DNA of 64,000 nt, from assembly GCA_013397935.1 (NCBI GenBank), contig VZRN01000562.1, positions 360,295 to 424,294 of the forward strand, in the 5' to 3' direction. A program made the position numbers and the translations under genes. The stretch's first letter is position 1; every line of letters starts with the position of its first letter. Source of the DNA: Dasyornis broadbenti (Eukaryota; Chordata; Aves; Passeriformes; Dasyornithidae). Of this stretch, positions 1 through 13,360 are shown piece after piece. Below the pieces are notes generated by a model, which was given only the letters and a program-made list of their open reading frames with translations, had not been told where the DNA came from and searched no databases.

Positions 1-3000
1 TTTGCAGTACATGCCATTATCCTTCTGATTTTTATTTCCATATGGATTTCTGCAGGTCTGGCCCTTTTCTCTTTTTGACAGTCATACAACTCTCTTGAGT
101 TAATAGAGTTACTCCTCAGTGCTGTCTCAACATTTTCAGTTTTCTGTATGCTACCAATTTTATACTAAGAGAACCTCAGAGCATTGTTGGTGTTGGCAAT
201 GGAAAAATTAAGGTTTTGGCAGTTTTGTGAGGTAGCTGGGTCTTGGCCCACAGGAAGGTCTCATGATTCAGGACTGTTGAACAAGCACATTACTGAGAGT
301 TTTCTATTACAGTTACAAGCATGTAGCTAATAGTGCTGACATTTGCATGGTATGTAACAGCAGAAATCCAAGCCAGGAAAAGATACTGACTTAGAGAGGG
401 TCATAAAATAACACCAGGCCACCTTCCATGGCTGGTACACCACATTTGTCTCCACAGATGACAGTGTGCAAAGTCTGTGAAAGCCACTGAGGACAGGCCT
501 ATTGTGTTAACACCATGTTGGAAAGCACTGCAGCTGTGGTGATGCCATGTTCCTGCCTGCGGTGTTTGTAGTGTTTAGCTACAGAGGAGTGATGAGTTTA
601 GGTCTTACAATACTGCTAGATGCAGAGCCAAATGTGTGGGAATTGGCCAGTCCTCAGAGTGGTGGTAAAAGTGGTGGGCAAAGGTTGACTTACCTTGAAT
701 GCAATGTAGATGCTCAGCTAAAAATCTGCTAGCCAAAAAGGTGTCTTGTACTGTGCTGTGAATTTTATCTTACACTATAGCTATGCTGTAGGTTTCTGAT
801 GAAGATTGAGCCATTAACTTACAATTAGCTAGACTTTGGTTTCTAACTAAAATGTTTGATTTCTCTTTGCAGAGTTGCAAATAGAAATTTGCCCTCTGCA
901 AAAAAATCACTATTACCAAAATATGGCTTTCTAAATGCAAATCACCGCAAAGATCTTTGATAGTTTGTAAATTAGGAGCAAAACAGGGAATCTAAATGTT
1001 TCAAAAAGCCTCAACCTATTGAAAGCATTCACTTCTATTAATCACGCTATATAATGGGCTGAATCAAGATGCTGTATTTATTTCACTCCAGAGGAAAGAT
1101 CTCCATAACTCAACTGCATCTTTGCCACTCATGAATTATCAAGTCTTGCTTTGCTTGTGGGATAAATATATCTCAGTTATGTATGCTCTCTTTTCCTCTC
1201 AGTGTATCTATATATTTTTTGGTGTCAATTTTTATTTATATGCATATACCTGCAACGCTCACAGTGGAGATTGTTACTTTGCAATAAGTCGAAGCAAATC
1301 AATTTGCTCTACAGACACAATTTATCTTCCTACTGCAGCATTCTCCAGTATCATTGCAGGAGATGTCTCCACAGCCTTCACTATAACTGTTAAAGTGTGC
1401 CACATGGCAGAGATGTGAGGGGGTCTAGCATTTGATCAAGATGACAGGAAGTGTCAGGTTCCTGGTGTTAGCTGAAACACCAGCATGATGACATGTATTT
1501 GATGTCATTTCAATGCAGATTCTGACACAGGCCAATTTATGGTCCAATTTATGTCTTGACTCTCATACCAAGGCCAAGCATGCTATAAAATGTAATAAGA
1601 ATTTCTTCAATCAATGTCCAGAGGAAAAACAAATCACTTGGTTACTGACACAATATTGCATCAACACTCTGGTAAAGTTCTCACAAGTGTGTGACATGCC
1701 CCTAAGCTACGGTGAACATGAGGAATAAAAGGCTGGGCATGACAACATCACATCCCTGAAATGGGACCCCCTCAACTTAAGAGCTGTTTCCATGTCAGTT
1801 CTTCATCTTTGTAGCTTTCTAGTTTATTAAGAATAAAATCCTTCTCTCTTTGCTTCCCCTTCTCTTCCCAGCTTCTGCCTTTCCTCCCCACCACTATTTT
1901 GATTCTGTCACACTGTATCTAGTTATCTAACAAATCTCAGCACAAGGCCCAAACAAGGTTATGATGGTCAGATGACGATCCTATAGCCAGTCAGTGAGCC
2001 TCTTAAAGGCATGAATATTTTCACTTTCAGATGCTCTCAAATCATGTAGAAACAACTACCTTCCTCTTCAGCTCTTCATAATCAAGACAATAACCCTATC
2101 TGAGCCAGCTGTTAGAAGACATTGTCAATGGCAAATAGGCATGTACAGCACATATTTTAAACTGGATATGGGATACAGGATGGTGTGTTTTTTCAAAAGC
2201 AGTGGTACTGCCTCTATAATGTGGAACAAATGGTTTTGCCCTGTGGACAACATAAAGCAGGCATGAGAAAATGTATGTGTGGTCTACACTGTATAACTTC
2301 ATTCCATTATTCCTCTGGTTCTGTACATTTAGGACTGCAAGTGTGTGTATTCTTGGTTTTCTGTAAACCAAAACAGCTGACGGGGGACTTATTTTATTTG
2401 GTAAGGTCTTTGCCCTGGTAATTTCAATAAAGTTGCTGTGCAGATGCGATTGGCTCTTTAGATGGCTGCGAAAATGAAATCAAGGTGAAGGGAAAGTACT
2501 CTACACCTGAACATTTCTCTGTACACATCAAAAAAATTGCCCTCTGAAGCTTGCCCAAGCATACCACAGGTACCAATACCCTGCAGTTACACTGCAGCAA
2601 GATGTCAATGCGTGTGCAGTGCAATAAATGGGCTCTGACCTGGCCAAGGACACGGTGTTGGGTGTCAAATGTCAGAACCTTTGCGAAGCAGGGGCGGGGA
2701 CTCATCCTTAGATGGTAGAGGAATGCAAGACCCCAAACAACTTCTGCAGGCAGCCAGAAAGCAAAGTGGTCTGCAGAGCTCTTAGAAAGATTCATATTTA
2801 ATGTTTTTATAACGGGCAAGCATGTGTGTTATATTGGAAGGAAAGAAAGGAAAGAACTGTGAAAAGAGCAGAAATTTCTTTTTCCCAAGGACTATAAATT
2901 GTTGATATTTGATTTTCCTGCATATCAGAAGAGGCTTCCAGTTCCAAAACTCCTTTCAAATGAAGATTGTTTGCTTTCAAAAGGAAAAATCAAAACAAAA

Positions 3001-3906
3001 GTTATTGTAATGATTGCAGATAGATAATAATAATTTTTTTCAGATAATACTTTTTTTTGTGAAAAATGTCTTATGGAGAAAGATTGAACCAAACATTCAT
3101 TTTGTTGGTAGAACTCTCAATTCTCTCCTGCTCCAACATAAGTCCAAATGCTGGTGACATTTTGAGTATCTCAAGCTGTGTTTTTTTTGAAACAGGATTG
3201 CCAGGCAAGATTATACAAGAAGTTCTCATAGATTCTAGCATCCCTGAAAATGGAGATGACTCCTAGGCCAAAGCCTAGACTGAATTCTCTCTCCTTGAAT
3301 CCTGTGCAAGCAAGCCTTGCTATTCTGGAAAGAGTGCTGCTGGCTCTGGGAGCAAAAAGGTTTCCTTTGATTCATCACCCATCTACTCGTTACGGCTGTT
3401 GGCTATTGTATTGTGACGTGCTGTCTTTGCAAAATATGCAAAATGCATTTGCACATTTTTTTTGAGAAGTAGTGCTGGGCCATATTCAGACTCTCTGGTG
3501 TGGCCCCAAATTTTGAAAAAGCAGAAGACCACTGGGACCAGTTTACACTCCCTAAACAGAACTAGATAAGGTTTAATTGACCCAAAGTGGCTGCTTGGGT
3601 CTTAAGCAATGTCATAATCACCCGAGACTGTCTTAGGCTTCATGTGTCTTTTGAATATGTCTCCTTGCGCTTTTATATGTTTGTGTAATTAGCCTGTCAC
3701 TGTGTCAAGGTCTCCCACAGTACCTTTCAGTCACTGTACAAATAATAAATGATGGCAAAAATAGGCATTTTTACATAATACAGTCAATCTTACTGTACCC
3801 ATGGCTAAAAAAACCACCAGAGCATGTGCAGTTCCATTCAGTATTACACCTGATCTCATTGCAAGCACTCATGTGGGCAGGGGTGCACAGAAAGCTCTTG
3901 GTACAA

Positions 3907-3921
3907 TTTTTTTTTTTTTTT
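3907..3921. repeat. Poly(T) run, 15 bases
   Basis: A homopolymer of 15 T, followed by a C and four more T. There is no polyadenylation signal on the minus strand next to it, so it does not look like the tail of a retrocopy. Confidence 0.85.
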
Positions 3922-3982
3922 CTTTTCATTGCATTCTAAAAATCATATCTAAAATGTTGTGCTGTGTCTATATTTTCAATGC

Positions 3983-4022
3983 TTGATATCAAAGTGATTA
4001 TCCACCCATAGTGGATATCACT
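3983..4022. repeat. Palindrome plus adjacent hairpin
   Basis: TTGATATCAA at 3983-3992 is a perfect 10-bp palindrome. It is followed directly by arms at 3993-4005 (AGTGATTATCCAC) and 4011-4022 (GTGGATATCACT). These arms pair across a 5-base loop with a single extra T in the left arm. GATATC therefore occurs twice within 40 bases. The function is unknown; it may be chance, a cruciform-prone site or a remnant of a small inverted-repeat element. Confidence 0.7.
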
Positions 4023-7000
4023 GTGAGCACACGATGACTGGGGTGACTGTGTAACTGGTTCTTCACTCTTCTCATCATTCAGTGTCAACTCAGAGGGCAC
4101 ACCTCTATACACTAATAACAGGGATGTGGCACATAGATACCATGAGCAATATTTCTGAACTGTGAACTCCGAGGAGGAACTGCCCTTGACATTAAGTTCT
4201 GCTGTCTGTAGTATCTTTGCATGCTCAGTGAGGGGGTGATTGCAGCCAGCCTTCCTTAAAAACTGAAACTAGTCCAAAACAATCAAACATCCCCAATCTA
4301 CCAAAGAAAATCTGACAAAACTAAATCTAAGAAGTTATTTTTATAGCTCTGTTTATAGCCCCATTGTTTATGCAGAGATAGGTCAGCTGAAATTAAATCT
4401 TAAGCGCCATGTACAATGCTAGCTTGCAAAAAAAAGTGTAAAAGAAGAATGATCAAGACTTGTTACACTTTCCCTTCCAAGCACGAGGTTCAAACAATAT
4501 GTTTTAAAGCACATATAATTGATATCCACTTCTATTAAAAATCTAAATGAATTTCCTCTCTCTCTAGTGCACTGCCAGCCTGAATACTTCCATCAGAGAG
4601 TGGTAAACCAGCAGCTTGCTGTGTTTGCACAAAATAACTGCTGCAGTGTGCTGAAAAACATCCAACCTGCACTTCTGCTCTGAGTATGTTGTTTCATGCT
4701 ATATGGTCAATAAGTGTATGGATAATCAGGAATCTTGGCCCTCCTGTTACCCAGAGCTGTTTCTTCCTGAACCAAGCAGCTTCTGTACAAACACGCGATT
4801 TTATACTGATGAAGAAATCGCAGTGTGAACTGACATAATGGGAAGCAGTTTCCCACCTGGGATTAGATGAGAATTTTTCATGATATGAAGGATGACACTA
4901 TCAAGCAACATAAATATGTAAGTATAAAACATACTAATGATGTGCAGTGACAATTCTGTGACCTCTTGTTCGCTTCATTGAAAGAGAAGTACAGAGGGCT
5001 TCAAAGACAGTTATAGTTCCCTGTCAGGTCAGGGTGGAGTTTACGTGAAGACTGCCTTTTCTAAGCACAAAAAGGAAAGGAAATAAATTGAACTAGTGGG
5101 GAAGTAAATTGCAAAATATGTGCTGTGCATTGTTATAGAGTCTCTCTGAACAGTGGTGTGATAAAGCAAAGATTTGCTGACACTTAGGGAGCAGCACTGA
5201 CAAGATAATATTGGCCTTCCTACCCCAAAAGTAGCAACCTGACCAGCTGGATGTTAATTTATCAGAGCTGGCAGAAAAGCACTGGGGAAGAAAGTAAGAA
5301 GGGAGAAGCATATTAGAAGAGCCATCACTATAAAGAAAACCAGACTCATATTCTTTGCAGCCATTGGGGCACTATGCTGGGGAAAAAAATTCAAAACAAA
5401 GACAGCTTTTGGGGGAGTCTTGTCTTTTCAGAAACATCTTTAAATTGTTGTCTGTATGATTATATTTGAATTTACTTGCATTCTCCTTGAATGATTCCTT
5501 GTAGTGAGGCTAAAGACTTTCCTCATGCAGTAACACCTTTTGAAAGTTTGTCTTATATTAAATTGTCTTGATCAGGTAGATGAATAGGATAGAAGAATTT
5601 TTCTTCTATTTCTTTTTACTGGTTGGGTGATCTTTGAACTCAGCCCTGGCTGGGGAGGAACTGAACTAGCAAGGGGAGAACTGAGGAAAACCAGGGTGTC
5701 TTCAAATCACTCTGAGACACAGAAACACAACGTCATGGCAACAATAGCAAGCATGTTTTGCATATACAGTCTCCTAAAAATTACCAGATCCATTTTTCTT
5801 CTCTGCTTAAGTATGCAATTTGGAAATCCTCACAAGCTGCTCTGACTTGCTTCACAACAGAATCACTAACTTCCCTGCCCTGGATTTTCCCTGAGAAGAT
5901 GTGGAATTTTGCCATGCTATCTAGACATCACAGGGCTTTGCCACAATGTGTATGCCAGCTGGGCTTGACTTTTGGGGGTTACCTTGACATGTACCTCTGA
6001 GGTTTTGGCTCCTTTTTTAATGTGCTGTACTGGACTCTGTGCCTTCCCTCTGGTTGCTCATGCCATAGCTGAAACCACTGCAAAACCAAGTTGAGATGTT
6101 CCCATCAGACCTGTTGGTTTGCTGTGTGCATCCCCTCATGAAGCCAAAGGGGGCCTGGGCTGTGACTGTGTATGAAGGCTCCCTGATGGTGTTTGTGTGC
6201 TTCCCTTTCATGTGGCCACCAGTGCAATAGAAGATGATGTTGGCAGGAAGCTTATGAGGGTTCAGCGTTGGACTTGAGATGGCTTGAGGGAGCCCGCATC
6301 CTCAGGACCACTGGTGTCAGTCTCTGCTGATCCAGCAAGACAGTTCACATTTCAGGGTTGTCTGAAATCCCTTTAACCTAGGGAAGAGATTTTGGAGTGA
6401 ATGACTCCATCTTGGAAAAGATAAGTTAAAAACAGACCTATTCATTGCATGTGGTTCTTAGGAGTTTATTATGAAGCTGAACATATTAGTCTAGAATGAG
6501 GATTCCGTGTTTCCCATTTTCTATGGGAAATCGCCGATGGTGGAACAAGGACAGTACACAACTATGGTGCATATAGGTAGCTGTGCAATGATCCAGTGAT
6601 TCAGAGTGCTCAGGATCTGAGTCTCCCTTGGGTTATCCTCATATCTATTGCATGGAAATTCATGGAACTCTGCCAGTGTAAAATTATTCTGGGATCATAA
6701 TCAGGCAGGGAGACTTTAATCAAGTCACATTCCGAATCAGAACTGAAATCTCTGCAACAAGAAAACAATTTCCTGCAAAACCATTTCTCCATGTTAACAC
6801 ATATATCCCTTTCTATAAATTTCTTCTGAAATTCAGCTTGGCTTATATACTATGTGAATGATTGTGTAATGCAGCCATCCTACACAGTATATATAGCTGC
6901 ACCTTCTCATGCTAAGGAGACAGGAAGAGGACTGTTTGTCCTTCTCTGAGCAGATTGTGACTAGCACAATATTGGTTCACAAAGGATGTTTCCTGCAGCC

Positions 7001-8954
7001 CTTGACAAACATCAGTTTTGATCCTTGCTGGCGAAGATCTGTGTTTTGACTGAAAAATCTTCATGCAACAAATATTGATTAATTGTTAATATTTGATTTT
7101 AAATGGTACTGAACCCAGGGCTATGTTTTAATACTATTATTTATGAGGGGGAGAAGGATTCAGCTGCAGAATTTAAAAGGTGAGTAATTTTTCTGGTACA
7201 GTTCATAGCTCTGTCCCACAACAATTCTGCCAGGATATCTGAAAAATAGCACCACTTGGAGGAGGAGTAGGAAATGGGGGTTGGAGTAAAGGGTGTGGGT
7301 TAAGCTAATATTAATGTCCAGCATTTTACACTGTGAAACCACAGCCTGAGACTCTTGGGGGGAGTCTGCAAAGACACAGGACCCTTGGGCAAAGAAAATG
7401 CCAGCAAGACAAGTTTTCAAACTCTAAAACTATCTCAGGGAAAAATAAAATATCTGCTATGAAGTAAGATAGACTTCTATGGCTCAAAAGGTTACCCACT
7501 CAAAAGAAATGGGAAGAAATTGGTCTTAAATGTCATCAAGCCCAGGTTGGCAAGATACACATAGGGATCAGGAAATAAACCATAGATGTTATTTGTTTCA
7601 TTAGAATTGAACATCTCTTGTATTAGTCACTTTAAATAACAATTGGTTTGTGAAACCCTTGGCAAAGCCTCTGTGCAATTCTGCTATAAACTGAAGAGGT
7701 TAATTTCAAATTCAGAGCCCCCCCAAAACAAGTTCTGGAAAAGAAGGCATTTAGGGTATGGGAAATTTGAAGTGCCACTTCTATGCCTGGGACATGAACT
7801 GCGAAGTCCTACTTTTTGAGAAGATATAGAAAGTTATTCTGGCTATATGATGGGCAGCAGAGAAATTTAAGGAAGAGGCAAGGTGATCCCTCCTCAAACC
7901 ACCACTCACAGAGTAAACAAGCCAGTGTCAGGAATGTTCAGCATGGAGTCAAGGGACAGGTTCCTTTATGTACATTTCTGAAAGCTACAGAACAAAGCAG
8001 CATTAATAACAGAAAAAGTGACGGTTGGATTGTGAAAAACAAAATTATACAGCAACCCAGAATGTTACCAGCAGCTCAAGCATCTGCAGTTGTATGACGA
8101 TTACTTCATTCAATTTTCTTCAAATAATGCCTATTCCTTTACATATCTTCCTGAAACAGTGGAAGAACTATTTTTCACAGAAGAGCTTGAGAGAAACAAG
8201 CATCAGTTGTGGCCATTAATTTTATGAATGATTTGTTGGAAACTGCATTAAATGGCAACATCAGCCCACAAATGAGCTTTGAAATGTTCTTATTCCGAGC
8301 CTGTGCAGATGGGCAATTTGCTGTGTAATCAGTTTTCATAGCCACCCTTTCAATCAGGGTCACTTGTCTTATAACCGTGCTCTTGTTTTGCAGGTTTGTA
8401 TTTCACACCATCTCAGAAATGCTGCATGTACAAGTCCAGTGACAAAAAGAGATAACTCAGAAAATACAGCAAGGTTATGTCAAAAAGCACTTTGAACAGG
8501 GATCTCAGCAAATATAATACTCTGGGAGTATCAGCAAAAGAGAGGGATACAGCTGAAGAGGAGCTATCTAGCAACCAACAAGGACAGAGTCTGAGACCAT
8601 TATTCCAGCTATTCTGTGAAACATATACACGTGTTGTAACCCAAGTAAATTACAGCAGTGGTATTCTTGCATGCAATTAAAAAGAAGTCTCATGTGAAAG
8701 TAGAAGAGTGATATGGCAGCTGTGTAAATTTAGGACGATGCCACCCAAAATACTTTCTGGCTCTGCTATCACTTAGACACTGCACTGGAGAACATACAGA
8801 TTAACCACCAAAGTTATACTGAGATCAGAGCATAAAACATATGGGAAAATATCAGAGGAACTGAATTTATACAGAGATCACTCACTGGGGACATTACCAA
8901 TATGTAGAAGTGCCTTTAATGAAGTAAGGGAATTCTTCACATTAGTACAAGAAG

Positions 8955-9100
8955 GTAGAACAAGAAGCAGCAGCCTCAAACAAAGGAAGAAAAAGTTTAG
9001 GTTAGATACCATGATTTTTTTCCTTAAAACAGGCAAGCTGGGTATTGAAATAGGCTGCCCACAGAGAGGCTATCTCCTTAAGACATGAGTGAGAGTGGAT
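8955..9100 (+). mobile_element. Decayed CR1 LINE 3' fragment (probable)
   Basis: The order of short matches follows the 3' untranslated end of avian CR1. A 'aagcagcagcctcaa'-type stretch comes first, then 'gtttaggttagatac' (compare CR1 'tttagattagatatta'), then 'gaaataggctgcccacagagaggct' (compare 'ggaacaggttgcccagggaggct'). The downstream half with the usual terminal repeat is missing or unrecognisable, so this is an old truncated scrap. There is no coding capacity. Confidence is moderate because the match rests on remembered consensus phrases. Confidence 0.45.
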
Positions 9101-10327
9101 AAAACCTCATGAGAGGGAATGGCACGGCCATGCAAGGTGGAGGTGTCAGTTTGAGCCCCGCCAACTCTCCTAAACCAAGAAGTCACCTCTGGAAGTAGTG
9201 GAGAGGAGTGACACATATGCTGTGTCCCTCGAGCACCCACAGTGTGAGGAAACTCCAGTATTTGCTCACAGGAGAGGGGTAACACTGTCACACCAGTAGC
9301 TCCTACAGCCTCCATAGTGGTCAGGTGAGGCAGCTCCATGCATTTCTAAGGATTTGGATGACTCAGGAGTTTTCTTCCTGTCCTTTGTCCCAGGTGCCAA
9401 ATGGACTATAAATGACATATCTTACTCAGTTTGTAAAGAGTATTACTTCACTCTGTGATGCAATAAGGCAATGAAAGACCAGGTGGAATGGGCAAAAAAA
9501 ATTCCAGCAAAATGAAGACTTGCATGTGACACCTGTATTGAAATTTCTCATGTAGGGATTTCAAAGCACCTTAAAATAGCACAGGGGAGTCATTATAGGT
9601 TAGGTTTGTGGGAATTTTCACTGCGAATTGAGAATGGCCAGATTTGTTCCAAGTAGTGAAAGTACATGTAAATAATCTCAAGAAGAGATGCAGATTTTTC
9701 CTACTGCTCTGCACCACTTTTTGGTTCCTTACACACAAAATCTGAAGGGCTTTTGTATATTTTTGTGTGTTCATATATTAATATCTATTCACTTAGCAAG
9801 GGCATTTCCCCTTTTTTTTTTTCCAGAAGCCTAGTTAAACAGAACTCAAAACACTGAAGAAACAAAACTGCTGTTGCTGAAACCTCTAGAAAGTACAAAC
9901 TGGGATCATATTAATGTCTGATGCCTCAGAGGTAACATCTTGGCTGTGCCCCATTAGAAATACTCCACTGAAGGGCACCTTTCTAGCCCTGTTAGCTTAT
10001 AAAATACTGGACTATAATGGGTCATTCTGTGCATGCTTTCTGCCCCAGGACTTGAGTTTTAGTGTACTTTTTTCTGGAGGAGGTGATGAGGAAAAGGCTA
10101 GCTTCCCCTGTTACTCTGCCGGTTGCTTTTTTCCCAGTTGTTTTAAAGGCAACCCTTTTGAAATCACTCTCTGAGATTCAGAACACAAGAAAAGATCCAG
10201 GCAGAGAGATTAATAAGCAGGATAGTGCAGGTGGGGCACTGAAAGACACAGGATAATACAATTTATCACATGAATTTAACCAGAGCCAGAGGGTATCTCT
10301 CTGCCAAGCATGATTTGATTCCTGTGG

Positions 10328-10384
10328 ACACATACATATGTACATGTGCACACACAGATGTGAGCGTATGTGTGTGTGTATGAC
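10328..10384. repeat. Mixed CA/TG alternating purine-pyrimidine tract
   Basis: About 57 bases made largely of CA-rich sequence (acacatacatatgtacatgt) followed by TG-rich sequence ending in 'tatgtgtgtgtgtatg'. The CA half and the TG half can pair with each other, so the tract could form a hairpin. Much of it also alternates purine and pyrimidine. It is likely a degenerate microsatellite and probably length-polymorphic. Confidence 0.75.
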
Positions 10385-11510
10385 AGAAATTTCTTCTGTG
10401 CTTCATACTGAGGGTATTCGCTAGGCAATGATGTATGAAATGAAATCCCCATGCTCATGGCACGCAGGGAATATCAGACAGAACTCCGCAGTCGCTGCAG
10501 AGATGGGCTTTGCTATTGGCAGATCAAACGCAGCCAGAAGAGCAAACCAACCTGAAAGACTCTGGGGAAAACAAATATTTTTTTTTAAGTTATAAAATAA
10601 TGTTCCCACCCTTTTAATATCATTTCTCCCATTTTCTCTCCCTCTGGCATTCCCCTGGGCAGCCAGCTACATTAGCTGGAGCCTTGGAGAGATAAGAGCC
10701 CTCCCCGCATGTATTTCCCCTTAAAAGCCCTTCACAATGTGTTAAAATTACATTTTGAATAACACTTTCTAGCTTTTTTTATTAATTTTTTAACGTGTTT
10801 TTACCATCTGAGGTTTCTTCTTAGCAATACTAGTGGGCAGTTGTATGGGAAAGAGGGAGTTGTCCTCTTTTCTCTCCCACACCCAACAGTACCATGTATT
10901 CGATGTTGTCTCTTTGAGAACCCAAAATAAATAAAACCATGCCCCAGCTGTGCCATGAGTTGTAAGGGGAACCTATGACAAATGGAGCGGCTTCCCCAGG
11001 CCTTCCCATCAGCTATTCCTGTGCCATGGGAAAACCTCCACAGGAAGGAGGAGGTAGGGACATATCCTCTTCTGGGGTGGTGCGGTTTCCCTCTGCCCAT
11101 CCCTGGCACTCAAGCACACCTTAGCATTTCCAGACTGCTCCGTACGTGGTGGGATCATTTCAGCTTGGCTATACATTGCTGAAGAAGGACATTTATTTAT
11201 AATACGTGGTATAGGAAATTAGGCCATTGTACTTCTGCACAGGGGAAAGATTCATAAAAAGTCACACAGAATTATTCTTATATAAGTGACAATGACATCG
11301 TTGTAAGGAGGAAGCAGAACTTTATTTGTCTTACTTAAAATGATATATAGAGCACTTGTCTGTTTATTCCACTGCAAACAGCTTCTGCAAAAACAGCGGT
11401 AATTCCCTAGGGGGTTCTGCAGATAGTTATAAGTTACTTGAGCAAAATCTCTCAAGTGAGCTACTGCCTTACAGGTAGCCATTATTCTAGATTCAAAGGG
11501 CTTTTTGTTG

Positions 11511-11534
11511 TGTTTGTTTGTTTGTTTGTTTTTT
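11511..11534. repeat. (TTTG)n microsatellite
   Basis: Five copies of TGTT in tandem run into a T stretch. This is an ordinary simple repeat with no associated element visible. Confidence 0.85.
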
Positions 11535-12651
11535 AAAATTATGTTCTGTGTAATGCTGCTTTTTAAAATATAAATTGTGTCATAACATTGCTACTTTTCA
11601 AGCGAGTAAGTATCCGTATCTAAATCAAAGGATGCACTGCCAAAGGAGAAACCAGTCAATAAATTGGCTTCACAATCAAATCTGGCTCAGGTTAAAGCAA
11701 AGTTAGTTTGACGGATTCAGCTGAAACCTAGTAAATAGCAGCCTACATAATTAAGCTGCTCTACCTTCATGCAGTCTCCCTGGAAGCTTATGGGCATCTC
11801 CAAGGCACAAGAGTGACAATCAGCAGCTAAGCCGAGGAAATGAACAGGCAATATTGCCCACCCAGACATCATTCCTTACCCCCCATTACCATTGTCTCAC
11901 CTCTCAGAAGGATTAGCAAAATTTGTCTTCGATTCTTTGACGGGACTGCAACATCCTTCTCTAATTTAAGAATGGATTCTGGGTCTGAAAATCAAATAAC
12001 TGATATTATTCAACAGGCAAAAAATCAACACTGAAACTTGGTCTTGCTCTCTCTTTCTCATTTATGCAAGCTTATGAGCCTATTGTCTATGAAGTCTCAG
12101 CCTTCAGCAGTGCATTTGGAGAGTGTTTTTAAACAGATGACAGGAAGGAAAAAATAGAAAATTGGGATAAAAAGAAGTCTTGTCCCCACAAACACATTGC
12201 ATTTTTTTTCCAGGGGGTAGGAAAGAGAGTAATGAATTCTTTGATGAGGTCAAAAGGAATGGGAATTGACACTGAAGCTGACATGAGTTTGCACCATATT
12301 CTTCTTATTAATTAATTGCAATCATCAAACTATTCCTCAAAGTAACTCAGCTTTCCATAGCTCATTTTCATTCTTGACTGATATTTTTCTGGTTGTTCAG
12401 CAAGAACGAAAAGTGCATGGTTTGAGTTTCTTTTTAGTGTTTTAGTGCCAAAAAAGAAGTTTTCAAAAGTTGAAAATGTATGAATATTGGCTTAATTTAT
12501 TCATTGGGAAAAAAACCCAAAACTAAATTAATTTCCAAGAAATTAATGCAAAGTTTTTCATTTACTTTGAGAAGTCATCATCATTTCTTGATTATTTTTG
12601 GTTCTTTGGTGACCCAGGGAAATCCTCTTTCACTATGACAAAGCTTCTTTT

Positions 12652-12782
12652 TCTGTAAAAAATGGTAATAATAATTACCTGCTTCACAGCAGTGTGGTAA
12701 GATTTAGTTAATTAGTGTTTTCAAAGTGCTTTGAGATCCTAGGATGGAAGATGCAATAGAAATGCAAAGTATTATTATTATT
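12652..12782 (+). mobile_element. Ancient amniote MIR/L2-like repeat relic
   Basis: The order of motifs is that of old amniote CORE-SINE/L2-type tails. A 'ctgtaaaaaatggtaataataa' stretch comes first, followed by 'ttacctgcttcacag', then 'agtgctttgagatcct', and then 'gatgcaatagaaatgcaaag' running into ATT triplets. Comparable wording is 'aaatggggataataata ... cacctcacag ... gtgctttgagatcct ... gctatataa...gcaaagtattatt'. These elements are shared among reptiles, birds and mammals, so it is probably an insertion older than birds. It is recognisable over about 130 bases with no coding capacity. The exact family is not certain. Confidence 0.6.
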
Positions 12783-13347
12783 CAGAGTTAACAACCAAAT
12801 TTCAACCATTTGCACTTATCCATCTTAACAGCATGTACTCAAGGGAAGAAAACACATAACTTGTCAGCAGACAGTCCTCTTAATGTGGGTTATAAAACCA
12901 CCTTCTTGATTACCATCTGGAGTAACATTCACAAGTGAGGGATAGCAGATGTGTGCGCATGGAGAGATGCATCCCACTTCCCCAATCCATCGGACACATC
13001 AGTGTTGCCATACTGTATCCATCCAGCCCAGTATTGCGCCTCTGACGCCAGTCAGCTCTTGATGCTTAAGGGCAAACAAGTGCCACTCTTGCCTTTCCCT
13101 CCATCTCTCTAGCAAAAAAAAGCAACAAACAACACAAGCAAACTCCCCTTTCCTCCTTCCACTTCCCTCTTTCATAATAACAACGCAGCAGCCAACTGTG
13201 CAAAGCTCAACAGTGGATGAAAATGTCTTCCTGACCCCTGTGTGCAATTAGTTTCCTCCCAGGAGCATGAGATTTGATTATTTTTGCCGTTATCTTCGCT
13301 TGTACAGCCACAAGTGTTATTATCTCTTCTCCATTTTTCAGATAGGC

Positions 13348-13360
13348 TTTTTTTTTTTTT
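13348..13360. repeat. Poly(T) run, 13 bases
   Basis: Pure T run followed by CCC. It is a simple homopolymer with no retrocopy features. Confidence 0.85.

Larger units (their letters stand above)
1..8954. other. Non-coding unique sequence, no gene seen
   Basis: About 9 kb with stop codons frequent in all frames and no exon, RNA gene or recognisable transposon. Open frames here are at most about 130 codons and match no family I know. It holds a poly(T) run at 3907-3921, a palindrome cluster at 3983-4022 and a short AT-rich inverted repeat at 7069-7095 (arms CAAATATT/AATATTTG). Octamer-like ATGCAAAT words occur but are expected by chance in AT-rich DNA. Confidence 0.6.
9101..12651. other. Non-coding sequence with AT-rich candidate regulatory stretches
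   Basis: No gene seen. It holds a CA/TG-type tract at 10328-10384 and a TTTG microsatellite at 11511-11534. At about 10560-10800 and 12290-12640 there are AT-rich stretches with several TAAT/ATTA words and no repeat signature. These last two have the look of vertebrate conserved non-coding DNA, but the sequence alone does not prove it. Confidence 0.5.

Noticed and set aside
2424..2819. 131-codon minus-strand open frame
   Set aside because: No recognisable motif, domain or splice context.
7069..7095. CAAATATT/AATATTTG inverted repeat
   Set aside because: Eight-base AT-only arms are expected by chance in a window this long; not reported as a finding.
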